A stretch of 27,219 nucleotides of DNA from Priapulus caudatus. Taxonomy: Eukaryota > Priapulida > Priapulimorpha > Priapulimorphida > Priapulidae. This document shows, piece after piece, positions 18,550 through 27,219 of the stretch (position 1 is the stretch's first letter; each line of letters opens with the position of its first letter). A model generated the notes under the pieces. It saw only the letters and a program-made list of their open reading frames with translations, ran no database searches and had not been told where the DNA came from. The stretch spans positions 304,382 to 331,600 of the forward strand of contig NW_014577216.1 in NCBI RefSeq assembly GCF_000485595.1, in the 5' to 3' direction. Both the position numbers and the translations under genes were made by a program.

Positions 18550-19060
18550 ATCCGCTGTAAGATAGCTGAAATATGATCTTCCCATAGCAAGCGTTATTAT
18601 ACACGGCAGGATAAATAGCGAAGCACCTATAATGAATTAGTGGGTTAGGTTCTTTGTAAGTAGTCGGCATCTCCGCAATAAGACGTGATTAGCTAACGCC
18701 AGCGAGTTTCCTCCCAACTGTATTCACGTGAGTCTTGAATTATGAAGAAGAGGCTGTGAAGAGTAATTGTCGATATTTAGTTTCTCGAGACGTCGTAGGC
18801 CACGTGCTGACTGCAACGTGGCATGGTGCTGTACTTTTCCGAACAGATAATTAATTATTACGTGTCTAAATCATGTTACAGAAGGCATATCATTAACTGT
18901 TTAAGCGCCATATACACGCGCCAAGCCAATCGTCGGAAAACTATAGGTTCTTCTTTTACTTCTCGCGGACATATCCCGCTCGAAAATATATTTCATATAT
19001 CTTACGCTGTACATCATGGTGTCACTCAATCTTCTAAGTGCTGTAGGCGATTTTGAGGCA
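18550..19060. other. Unique sequence, no gene seen
   Basis: A 77-codon plus-strand frame (18823-19056) lacks recognisable features. TAATTAATTA (18848-18857) is homeodomain-like. Confidence 0.4.
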
Positions 19061-19530
19061 GGGACGGACGGCGCATGCGCGCATCATCCCTGCGTGAAAC
19101 ATTTCTAAATGAAACAGGCGACAGACTGGCGTGATTAATTCCAATGTTTGGACAGCCAATTACAGCGCGAGCACATCTCGTCTTGATTAACTTAATTAAC
19201 AATTGATGTCAATCAATGATAATCGAGTTGAATTGTTTGTACTTTATTCACGGCAGTTTCATATATTAGACGCTTGTAATTTCATTTAAGTTTCATTGGA
19301 TAAATTGCCGCTCGCTGCTCAATGGGGCGGCTGGCCGCACATAAAGACGTAGAACGGACTCTATGGCGGGCATCCACCGAGTCCACATATACTTCCCGGC
19401 GTTTGCAGCGTTTGCTCTGTCAATTAAGATACCCGCCAGCCCGTGAGCAATCAGCGAGCGTCTTTGTAGGCCCGCTGTTAGCCACGTTAGCGCATCTCCG
19501 CTTATCGCTCCCAGCTTAATAAGCTTTAAT
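19061..19530. promoter_or_regulatory. CNE-like block with a PBX-MEIS-type site (candidate enhancer)
   Basis: TGTCAATCA (19207-19215) is the reverse complement of TGATTGACA, the composite TALE-homeodomain (PBX-MEIS/PREP) site. Around it lie TTAACTTAATTAAC (19187-19200) and CAATGATAATCG, and a second TGTCAATTA lies near 19417. The minus strand is open for over 80 codons across 19293-19535 and runs into the CA array as Cys-Val repeats. I judge it chance, but it is the strongest alternative coding reading here. Confidence 0.35.
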
Positions 19531-19541
19531 AACTGCCCGCA

Positions 19542-19542
<1 letters not shown>

Positions 19543-19596
<54 letters not shown>

Positions 19597-20115
19597 GCGC
19601 GAGCGCGCATGCGGGCAGACACACACACGCAAGAGTACACGCACGCACACACAGACGTGCGTGCACGCACACACAAGCGCACTGACCGACGCACACGCGC
19701 GTTGCACGCACCCACACATACAGGAGCACACACGCACCCACCAACGCGCGCACGCGGGTGCACGCACACGCATACAATCACACGCGCTCACCGGCGCACA
19801 CACAGGCGCACCCACGCCACGCAAGCACCCATCGTACCCACACACGAAGCACGCACACATCACACACACACACACAACACACACACACACACATACAGGC
19901 GCACCCACGCACGCCAGAACCCACGTACCCACACATCGAAGCACGCACACACACACACACACACACACACTACACTACACAACACACATTACATATCACA
20001 CACACACATCACAGAACACACACAACACACACACACACACAGGCGCACCCACACACGCAAGGCACGCACGTACACAGCAGCACGATGCACGCACGCGCAC
20101 ACGCACGCACACATC
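19543..20115 (+). repeat. CA array and about 95-145-bp CACG minisatellite
   Basis: A perfect CA run (19543-19594) is followed by CACG-rich DNA. CAGGCGCACCCAC recurs at about 19803, 19896 and 20040, with CGTACCCACACA and GAAGCACGCACACA following the first two. The copies differ by small shifted insertions such as ATCG/ACG. Confidence 0.9.
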
Positions 20116-20199
20116 TGATGTCACACATCACCGCGTCGTGTCGCCGGCGACGTGTCAGCTACTTCTAGACGATCATCGTTATACCACCCTCACGAGACA

Positions 20200-20450
20200 C
20201 GTGAGAAAGCTGTCGACTCCCCCACTCCCTTCCCCCCTCCCATCGCACGCGTGCGCACGTGAGAGTGCAGACGACTGGTGTCGACTCCCCCACTCCCTCC
20301 CTCCCATCGCACGCGTGCGCACGTGAGAGAGCTGTCGACTGGTGACGAACCCCCCTTCCCCCTCCCATCGCACGCGTGCGAACGTGAGAGTGAGAGCGAC
20401 TGTGATCGAACCCTCCTCTCCCCTTCCCTTCCTGCCCATCGCTTCACGTC
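20200..20450 (+). repeat. 61-72-bp minisatellite, about four copies
   Basis: CATCGCACGCGTGCG starts at 20241, 20305 and 20366, with a degraded fourth copy at 20438. Each copy is preceded by a C/T-rich strand (CCCCCACTCCCT) and the first three are followed by a CACGTGAGAG or AACGTGAGAG segment. The full E-box CACGTG is in the first two copies. Confidence 0.9.
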
Positions 20451-20604
20451 CACCTATAGCGCGCCGCCCCCGAACCCGGGCCAGTGAGACGCTGCGATGC
20501 CGACGTGCGACCGCGTGCAGGAGAACATCGATGCCGACAGGGTGCCTGCGCAGTGATCGCGTGGCCGTCCTGCGCATATACAGCCGAGGGCGCGCAGTGA
20601 GCTT
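20451..20604. other. CpG-rich unique segment
   Basis: About 150 bp of CpG-dense unique DNA between a minisatellite and a GA-rich tract. It resembles a promoter or first-exon composition, but I see no good splice donor and no domain. Confidence 0.25.
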
Positions 20605-21137
20605 AGCAGAGAGAGACAGAGAGAGACACGGGGAGGGAGACACACTGAGAGAGAGAGAGGGACACAGAGAAAGAGGTCACGGAGAGGGAGACACACTGAG
20701 AGAGAGAGGGACACAGAGAAAGAGGTCACGAAGAGGGAGACACACTGAGAGAGAGGAACACAGAGAAAGAGGTCACGAAGAGGGAGACCCACTGAGAAAG
20801 AGAGAGAGAGAGAGAGGGGAACACGGAGAAAGAGAGAACGAGAGAGAGAGACGGAATCAGAACTAGAGAGGGAGAAAAGGACACGGATAGAGCGAGAGAG
20901 ATACGGTGAGAGAGACACGTAGAAAGAGCGAGAGAGACACGAAGAGAGAGAGAGAGAGAGAGGCGGAGGCAGCAAAAGAGAGAAAAGCAGAGAGAGGGAC
21001 AGGGTCGGTGAGTAAATGAGCGAGAACGAGATCTAGAGAGAGAAACAGAAGGAAACCGAGAAAGAGAGTGAAAGAGGGAACGTGATATAGAGAGAGCGAG
21101 AGAGCGCGCGCGAGAGAGAAAAGGTGAGACCGCGCGA

Positions 21138-21172
<35 letters not shown>

Positions 21173-21262
21173 CGCGCGCGCGTCCAGGCAGGAGAGAGAA
21201 AAAGAAAGAGAAAGAGAAGACAGGCAGATAGAGAGAGAGAGGGGAATCAAAGAGAGAGGAAG
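20605..21262 (+). repeat. Polypurine GA-rich tract with 47-51-bp subunits
   Basis: About 650 bp in which the plus strand is nearly all A and G. Its first part is a minisatellite: CACACTGAGAGAGA starts at 20641, 20692, 20741 and 20788 (degraded), each followed by GGGACACAGAGAAAGAGG and TCACG. The rest is irregular GAGA, AGAAAGAG and GCGCGCG. Confidence 0.95.
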
Positions 21263-21317
21263 CCGCAGTGTGCCGATATCTAAGAGGAACGCTGGTGAAA
21301 CACGGCGAGGGGCGAAA

Positions 21318-21437
21318 GAAGCCGGCACGGCGAGCGGCGACAGAAGCCGGCACGGCGAGCGGCGTCAAAAGCCGGCACGGCGAGCGGCGACAGAAGCCGG
21401 CACGGCGAGCGGCGACAGAAGCCGGCACGGCAAGTCC
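21318..21437 (+). repeat. 25-bp GC-rich minisatellite, five copies
   Basis: Units start GAAGCCGGCACGGCGAGCGG at 21318, 21343, 21368, 21393 and 21418, with an exact 25-bp period. The third has AAAAGCC and the last breaks off after CACGGC. Because 25 is not a multiple of 3, the frame rotates and no fixed peptide repeat is encoded. Confidence 0.97.
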
Positions 21438-21439
21438 GC

Positions 21440-21786
21440 GAACTGGAGCAATAAGAGAAGCGCGTGAAAGTCAAACGCATTGCATAGCGTCGTCGATGTC
21501 CCAACATCTTTATTAAGATCTGTGGTCACCGGCGAAACGATATATCACTAGAGGCAGCGGCAACATTGCGAAATGACATATATATTATATATATATCGTT
21601 ATTCGAGACGAAATTAAGTTCAATCTTCTGGGGCCGTCTTGGATGCGACTACACCGCGCGTCTGTACATACGGTTGGAGATCTACGGATATCTTGCGAGG
21701 AGCTGTATCTCGACACGTACTGTATAGCACGGACGTAAGATGGGGCCACGCGAGCCAGGTGCACAGCGGCTATGTTGGTAAAGCGA
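21440..21786. other. Unique sequence, no gene seen
   Basis: No recognisable feature apart from a TATATAT run at 21580-21596. The plus strand is open from 21639, but the frame becomes a Ser-Asp repeat in the following hexamer array. Confidence 0.4.
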
Positions 21787-21787
21787 G

Positions 21788-21912
21788 CAGTGACAGTGAC
21801 AGTGACAGTGACAGTGACAGTGACAGTGACAGTGACAGTGACAGTGACAGTGACAGTGACAGTGACACTGACAGTGACAGTGATAGTGACAGTGACAGTG
21901 GCAGTGGCAGCA
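21788..21912 (+). repeat. AGTGAC hexanucleotide repeat
   Basis: About twenty AGTGAC units with CTGAC, TAGTGAC and GGC variants towards the 3' end. It reads Ser-Asp or Val-Thr. Confidence 0.97.
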
Positions 21913-22003
21913 GTGCGCACGTGTACGTGTTGTCGTCCTGCGACGGCAATGACGACAGAGCAGCAGCGTCTGACGTACCGTCTACAGTGACCTCTAGCTT
22001 GTA

Positions 22004-22008
22004 GATAC

Positions 22009-22091
<83 letters not shown>

Positions 22092-22105
22092 AGAAAGAGA
22101 GAGAG
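22004..22105 (+). repeat. GATA then GA simple repeats
   Basis: About ten GATA units (22008-22051) pass directly into GA units (22051-22088) and GAAAGAGA. The array lies just upstream of the candidate spliced gene. Confidence 0.97.
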
Positions 22106-22119
22106 CGTCCAGCGTCAAC

Positions 22120-22356
22120 GACGCAACACATCCCCGGACGCAACATTTCTTCGGGCAAATTCGTTGTCTGACGCAAAGACGACGCTGACGCACGGCGCTC
22201 GCCGCGAGGAAGACGCAGCAGCGACGCATGGAAGGCCTGACGCAGTTCGTGTCTCAGTACGAGCAGGAGAAACCGGGGTGCGTCAGCGGCCGGGACGCAC
22301 AGCGGACGCTAGCGGAGGAGGCGACGGAGAGGGCGGTGACGCAGAGCAACGACGCA
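22120..22356 (+). promoter_or_regulatory. GACGCA motif cluster
   Basis: GACGCA occurs ten times on the plus strand, at 22120, 22137, 22170, 22187, 22212, 22223, 22239, 22294, 22338 and 22351, and once reversed at 22279. Spacing is irregular and the copies are in more than one frame of the overlapping open frame, so a protein repeat does not explain it. Some copies sit in TGACGCA, a bZIP half-site-like word. It could equally be a degenerate short tandem repeat. Confidence 0.45.
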
Positions 22357-22923
22357 GCGAGTACGCCACCTGGTGTGGACATGCCGGACTCAGCGACGGA
22401 GCCGAAAGAACCAGGTGAGCGAAGCATCACGAGCTGCTGATAATAGTTGATGATTGTTGGTGGTTGTTGATGATTGTTGATACTTGTTGGTAATTGTTGA
22501 TAATTGTTGGTGATTGTTGGTGATGCTTGAGAGACGTTGTTGATTGTTGCTGGTGATTGAGAGATGCTGTTGTTGCTGATTGTTGAGAGATGTTGATGAT
22601 TGTTGTTGGTTGTTGATATATGTTGAAGATTGTTGCTGAGCAGTTGATTGTAGCACCGAGCTATAGTATCATTACAAGCTCACACATTACGGTGGCCGTT
22701 ACGAAGCATGTTATAGACTATTAATCCGATGTTATGCCCGTTTCACCAACTTTAAAGTTTATCATGGCCGTTAATGCCGCCTGATCGCTATTTGAAAACG
22801 TCTTTATTAACAGATATTCCAAGAAGTGAGCCAGTATTGAGGAACGCTCGTGATAAATTAAGGAGTGTTTTTACCCTCAGCGTATTCCAGGCAATGGCGG
22901 TTTTCTTAATTTTGGCGTTATGA
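22228..22923 (+). CDS. Candidate two-exon small protein, 98 codons, unknown function
   Basis: I do not recognise this protein. Exon 1 (22228-22414) starts at the first ATG after an in-frame TGA (22186-22188) and encodes a polar, Glu/Gln/Ala/Pro-rich segment. It ends at a near-consensus donor, CCAG|GTGAGC. Exon 2 (22814-22923) follows TTTATTAACAG; the split codon becomes Asp and the frame stays open to TGA at 22921. The last 15 residues (84-98) are hydrophobic, with Val, Phe, Leu, Ile and Ala, so a tail-anchored membrane protein is conceivable. The 399-bp intron holds a TTG-rich repeat. AATAAA at 23359-23364 could be the polyadenylation signal. Weak points: no purine at -3 before the ATG, a GACGCA-rich exon 1, and a second exon short enough to be open by chance. 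GATA/GA repeats lie upstream. Confidence 0.35.
22438..22640 (+). repeat. Degenerate TGATTGTTG repeat
   Basis: Imperfect TTGATGATTGTTGG/TTGATAATTGTTGG units, inside the putative intron. The minus strand reads Asn-Gln-Gln repeats. Confidence 0.85.
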
Positions 22924-23220
22924 TGCACGATGGAAACATTTAGTGTACATCCAACAGTTTAAACAGACGGAGTAAATATCTTAGTAAATAATAATATATA
23001 TAATATAATATAATATAAATATAATAATATTATAATATCTTGGTAATTTTCCGCCATAAATCATTCAATGAGATTTACCTACGTGATATGCCCAACCGTT
23101 TCTGCCGGAAATTTGAACGAATAATATCGTAATAGACTTTTACTCTGACCTTACACAAACATTCGCGGGTTTGTCTGAATGTTTTCGAGTACGTGGCAAA
23201 GCATGCCTACAAAAATAGAT
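22650..23220. other. Intron end, candidate exon 2 and unique flank
   Basis: Outside the candidate exon 22814-22923 the sequence is unique, with a TAATATA run at 22988-23038. No other feature seen. Confidence 0.4.
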
Positions 23221-23235
23221 TGTTGTACCGCCAGT

Positions 23236-23243
23236 TGACGTCA
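23236..23243. promoter_or_regulatory. Palindromic CRE site TGACGTCA
   Basis: A perfect 8-bp match to the CREB/ATF consensus in unique DNA. A single site of this length is expected by chance about once per 65 kb, so function is uncertain. Confidence 0.25.
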
Positions 23244-23314
23244 TGAGGTGTAAACAGTGTGAAACGCCGCAGTTGTGCTTTTGTAAATTCTGTGTGCGAC
23301 TGTGCTTCTTCTGA
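23243..23314 (+). other. Cys-rich mini-frame, zinc-ribbon-like
   Basis: A 23-codon frame (open from 23219) has six cysteines in the order C-x2-C-x5-C-x-C-x2-C-x3-C, ending LCFF-stop. The pattern recalls the C-terminal Cys-rich zinc-binding tail of piggyBac-type transposases (CxxC ... C-x2-C ... LC), but no other transposase segment is seen nearby. It could be a scrap of such an element, a terminal exon, or chance. Confidence 0.25.
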
Positions 23315-23358
23315 TAAATTACTCTAATAAGTCTCGATGATTATGGTTGTATTGACGC

Positions 23359-23364
23359 AATAAA
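23359..23364 (+). other. Polyadenylation signal AATAAA (candidate)
   Basis: A canonical hexamer about 435 bp after the stop codon of the candidate two-exon gene and 45 bp after the Cys-rich frame. AT-rich DNA gives this word often, so its use is not shown. Confidence 0.3.
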
Positions 23365-23614
23365 GCACGCATGGTTGGGGCACCTGCATTACAGGTCCCA
23401 GCTGAACAAAAAAAGAACTGGTGTTTTACAGTAGGAATTTAACGTAAAGAGCTCCTATCGTTTTTTTTAAACGTGTTCCATGTGAATTAAGTCTAGAGTT
23501 AAATTCTGGTATAATGTTTCGACAACTCAGTAGACAACAATGGTAGAAAATACGCGCGAATGTTATAAATAATATATAATAATAAATAATTAAATAAACA
23601 ACTATATAAATAAA

Positions 23615-23616
<2 letters not shown>

Positions 23617-23645
<29 letters not shown>

Positions 23646-23662
23646 TTATTTATTTATTTATT

Positions 23663-23700
<38 letters not shown>
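23617..23700 (+). repeat. TA, TTTA and GA compound microsatellite
   Basis: TA units (23617-23644), TTTA units (23644-23664) and GA units (23665-23698) adjoin without spacers. The order resembles the GATA/GA array at 22004-22105. Confidence 0.97.
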
Positions 23701-23701
<1 letters not shown>

Positions 23702-24204
23702 GCACAACTTTACGCCTAGACAGCTCAACCGAACATCGAGCGACTGTTGACGACACACTACCCCGATGTTATGAGAGAGGACGCCTCAGTCAACGTCGTG
23801 GCGGCTGTCAGAGGCAGAGTGCACGGTACGTACGTCTTGTCGTGGTGTGTGTTGGGGGGGTGCGTGCAGTGCGTGGGGGCCGTGGTGTCGTGTGTGTGGT
23901 GTGTGCGTTGCGTTGCGTGGCGTGGTGCGGCTGTTGTGGTTGTAGTTGTGTGCTGTTGCGTGCGTGGTGCGCGTGCGTGCTATGTGTGTGCTGCTCGTGG
24001 TATGTGTGCTGCTGCTGGGCGTGTGCGTGGTTTGTGTTATAGACTAATGAGATCTACTATGCGTATTTTAATCAGTGCTAGTTATGCTGTCTCATTCATT
24101 CTTTTGTCCCTGCTCATCTACGTTAGGTTAGTAACCGAATTCTGGGTGTGAATCTTTACAGTTTGTCTCTTCCCGCTTCGCGGTCGAGGGCTGAGCGCGA
24201 CGCT
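23701..24204 (+). repeat. GT/GTGC-rich imperfect tract with unique ends
   Basis: 23701-23835 is unique. 23836-24035 is an irregular GTG, TGCG and GCTG-rich stretch without a fixed period, giving Cys-Val-rich frames. 24036-24204 is unique, with no gene seen. Confidence 0.6.
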
Positions 24205-27200
24205 AGCTTAGGTTAGGGGGTGGTGTGGATGGTGCGCTCTGTAGGGGCTATGTTGAGGATAGCTGGCGTAGCAGTGGGTGGGTCTGGTTGGCTGGCCTAG
24301 GATAGAAGGCTATGTAAGATAGCTGGCCATTAGGTGCGGTTGTGTGGTTGGCTAGCTAGGTAGAGGGGCTATTGTGATAGCTGGGTTAGGTGGGCAGAGT
24401 CGGTGTGGTGGCTAGCAGAGGTTCAGAGGTGCTGTCGGGGAGCGTAGCTGGCGTACGGTGCGGTGGTTGTGGTTAGCTGGCTAGGTAGAGGGCTCTGGCT
24501 TGTGAGCTAGTTTGTGCTGCGTGTCGGGTGGTTGTGGTTGGCTGGACTAGTGTTAGAGGCGCTTGTGAGCGTAGCCTGGCTAGGTGGTGGTGCTGGTGTA
24601 GCCATGGCTTAGGTAGAGGGCTGGGTGCAGCTAGGCTGCGGTTGGTGGGTGGGTGTGGTTAGCTGCTACGAGTAGCAGGTCTATGCTGAACGATAGTGGG
24701 TTAGGTGCGGTGGTCTGGTTGGTGGCTAGGTAGGAGGGCTATGGTGGAGGAGCTGGACTAGGTGGGTGGTGTGGTTGGCTTTAGCTAGGGGAGGCTGGCG
24801 TGAGCTAGCCAATGGTAGGTGGGGGTGTGGTTAGCTGGCTATGTAGAGGGCTATATGAGCTACGCTTGGGTAGGTGGGGTCGGTGTGGTGTTGGCTGGCT
24901 AGGGAGAAGGCTATGTGAGCGATAGCTGGGTAGGTCGAGGTGGTGTGGCTTAATGGCGTTGAGGTAGAGGGTAATGTGAGTATGCTGGGTAGGTGGGTCG
25001 GCCGCTCATCGGTTGGCTGGCTATGTAGAGGGCCTATGTGGATAGCTTGCGGTTAGGTGGTGGTGTTGGTTGGCTGGCTAGGATAGAAGGTTATGTGAGA
25101 TAGCTGGGTAGCGTGGGTGGTGTGGTATTGGTGGCTTAGGTAGAGGCTTATGCTGAGCTAGCTGGATAGATGTGGGTGGTGGTGGTTTGGCTTGGCTAGG
25201 TAGAGGGCTATGTGAGATAGCTGGGAGGTTGGGTGGATGTGCGTTGGCTAGGCTAGCGGTAGAGCCGCTGGCGTGAGCTAGCTGGGTAGGGTGCGTCGGG
25301 TGTGCGTGCTGCAGGTGCTAGGGAGAAGGCTATGTGAGATAGCTGCCGCGTAGGTGGTTAGGTGTGTGGCTTGGGCTGGCTAGGGAGAACGGCTATGTAG
25401 CAGCTAGCTGGGGTACAAGGTGGGTGGTCGTGGTTAACTGGCTAGGTCAGAGGGCTATGTGAAGCTGCTGGCGTAGCGTGGGTGGCTGGTGTGTTGCGTT
25501 AGCTACGGAGAGGCTCGATGGGCTAGATGGGGATAGCGTGGTGGTGTGGGTTGGCTGGCTCAGGTAAGGGCTGGCGTTTGAGCTAGGCTGGGTAGAGGGT
25601 GGTGTGGTTGGCTAAGCTAGTAGAGGGCTATGTGAGCTTAGCTGGATTGAGCTCGTGGGTGGCCTTGCGTTGCTGGTAGTAGAGCGGCTATGTGAGCCTA
25701 GCTGGATAGGTGGTGGTCTGGGTTGGCTGCGTTAGGTAGAGGGCTAGCTGAGGCATAGCTGGGGATAGTGTGGGTGGTCTGGTTGGCTGCGCTAGGTAGA
25801 GGCTATGGTGAGAAGCTGGGTAGGGGGTGGTGTGGTTGCGCTAGCTAGGTAGAGGGCTATGTGAGCCTAGCCTGGAACTAGTGGGTGGTCTGGTTGGCGC
25901 TGCTAGGTAGAGGGCTATGTGAGCTAGTGGCAGTAGGTGGGTGGTGTGTTGGCCTGGCTTACGGTAGGAGCTGTTATGGGAGCATAGCTGGCAGTAGCGT
26001 GGTGTGTGGTTGGGCTGTCTAGGGTAGAGGGCTGGCGTACTAGCTGGATAGGTGGGTGGTGCTGGTGGCCTGGCTAGGCCTTAGAGGGTGTGTGCAGCTA
26101 GCTGAGGCGTAGAATGGGTGGTTGTGGTGGCTGCTAGGGAGAGGGCTATGTGGGAGCTAGCTGCGAATAGGTGGTGTGTCTGGTTGGTGTGTAGCGTAGA
26201 GGGCTATGTGAGCTTTACTGCGCATAGTGTGGGTCGGGTCTGTTGGGCTGGTTAGGTAGGAGGGCTACTGTGAGCTAGCTTGGGTTAGTTGTGAGCTTGT
26301 GTGGTTGGCGCTAGCCTAGGTACGAGGGCTATGCTGAGCTAGCTGGGATTAGGTGGGTGGTCTGGCTGTGGCTTGGGCTAGCGTACGAGGGCATCGTGGA
26401 GATAGCTCGAGGTAGGTGGGTGGTGTGGTTGGTGTCTACTGTAGCAGCGCTGGTGTGGCTAGCTTGGATCAGGTGGGTGGTGTGGGTTGGCCTGCATGCG
26501 CTATGGGAGAAGGCTATGCTGAGATAGCCTGGGGTAGGGCTAGTGGGTGGTGTGCGTTGGCTGGGCTAGGGAGAAGGCTATGTGAGTCTTAGCTGGGTAG
26601 TAGTGTGGGGTGGTGTGGTTACTGGCTACTGTAGGAGGGTAATGTGAGCTAGCGGCGTAGGTGGGTTGGTGTGGTTGGCCTAGTAGGCGAGAGGGCTCGA
26701 TGAGCTTAGATGGGTAGGTTGGTGGTGTGGTTTGGCTGGCTAAGCGTAAAAGGGCGGGGGGAGCTAGCTGGGTAGATGCGGTGGTTGTTTTTGGTTCGGC
26801 TACGCTAGGTAGGGGCTATAGTTGGCTTAGCTGGATAGTGGTGGCCTGGTTGGCTGGCTAGGTAGAGGCGTATGTGTAGCTAGCTGGATACGGTGTGGGT
26901 GGGCTCGGTTGGCTGGTTAGTAGAGGGCTATGTGATAGATAGCTGCTGATGGTGGGTTGTCGGGGCGCTTGGCTGGCCTATCGGGGTAAGGAGGGCTATC
27001 GCTTGAGATTAGCTGGTAGGTGAGGTTGGTGTTGGCTAGTAGTAGGAGGGCTATGTGGAGCTAGCTGGATAGAGGTGGTTGCGTCTGGTTGGGCTGGTAC
27101 GTAGAGGGCCTATGTGAGCTACGCTGGGTAGGGTTGTGAGGTTGGATTGTGGTTGGCTGGCTAGGTAGAGGGATTATGTGAGCTAGCTGGATACGGTGGG

Positions 27201-27219
27201 GGTCGTGGCTTAACTGGCT
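24205..27219 (+). repeat. G-rich satellite, about 54-bp unit, runs off window
   Basis: The consensus runs GGCTAGGTAGAGGGCTATGT, then GAGCTAGCTGGGTAGGTGGG, then TGGTGTGGTTGGCT (about 54 bp). Copies recur at an apparent spacing of about 57-62 bp because most carry extra single bases. Roughly fifty copies are visible and the array has no end in the window. The copies share the same skeleton (GGGTGGT, TGGTTGGCTGGCTAGG, GAGGGCTATGTGAG, AGCTAGCTGG) but differ by many 1-base insertions. No coding frame survives. Confidence 0.95.

Noticed and set aside
19609-20326. 169- to 221-codon Thr-His-rich frames and Cys-Val-rich minus-strand frames
   Set aside because: Readings of CA and CACG repeats.
20342-21428. 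Arg-Glu-rich plus-strand and Ser-Leu-rich minus-strand frames
   Set aside because: Readings of the polypurine tract; the RE/RD composition follows directly from GAGA.
21639-22004. Ser-Asp repeat protein like a dentin-type or SD-repeat adhesin
   Set aside because: The SD run is exactly the AGTGAC hexamer array; the flanks show no signal peptide or domain.
24118-24218. TTAGGTTAG words resembling arthropod telomere repeats
   Set aside because: Two isolated pairs only, not a tandem array; the neighbouring G-rich satellite makes such words likely.
24205-27219. CRISPR-like array
   Set aside because: Units are contiguous variants of one sequence, with no constant repeat plus unique spacer pattern.

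Overview
This is eukaryotic nuclear DNA, almost certainly from an animal and probably a marine invertebrate. It has no bacterial-style gene packing, no operons, rRNA or intact tRNA, and no long intact coding sequence. It holds many microsatellites and minisatellites, a degenerate tRNA-derived SINE head, a decayed DNA transposon, and blocks of non-repetitive DNA dense in homeodomain-type TAATTA sites. The internal relic of the transposon resembles a large uncharacterised protein family that is amplified in cnidarian, mollusc, annelid and lancelet genomes. The species cannot be fixed from the sequence.

Layout. (1) 1-1337: no recognisable gene, with one homopolymer-corrupted patch. (2) 1342-5413: an old transposon with terminal inverted repeats of about 330-350 bp, a candidate AGCT target-site duplication and a broken plus-strand gene. 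(3) 5418-6600: unique sequence. (4) 6700-7270: GTT, GGT, CTG and then CAG trinucleotide tracts, so complementary CTG and CAG tracts lie close together. (5) 7786-9105: TGCG, 26/28-bp and GACG arrays around unique DNA and a SINE relic. (6) 9106-11700: AT-rich unique DNA with candidate regulatory sites. (7) 11700-15435: TTA, 12-bp, AAGTAG, TA/palindrome, fold-back, 91-bp duplication, ACGC and 83-113-bp arrays. (8) 15440-19540: CNE-like unique blocks alternating with CA/CG, TA, 77-bp higher-order, GACGAT, ATT and GT arrays. (9) 19543-22105: CA-rich, 61-72-bp, polypurine, 25-bp, GTGACA, GATA and GA arrays nearly head to tail. (10) 22120-23364: the best candidate for a host gene, a 98-codon frame split by a GT-AG intron, with a GACGCA-rich first exon and a downstream AATAAA. 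(11) 23617-24040: TA/TTTA/GA and GT-rich repeats. (12) 24205-27219 and running off the end: a noisy G-rich satellite of about 54 bp whose units carry a two-tetrad G-quadruplex motif.

Most long open frames here are poly-Leu, poly-Ser, poly-Ala, His/Thr-Arg, Cys-Val or Arg-Glu readings of tandem repeats and are not annotated as genes. The likely role of the unique blocks is cis-regulation of a developmental gene outside the window. That is an inference from motif content only, since conservation could not be tested here.
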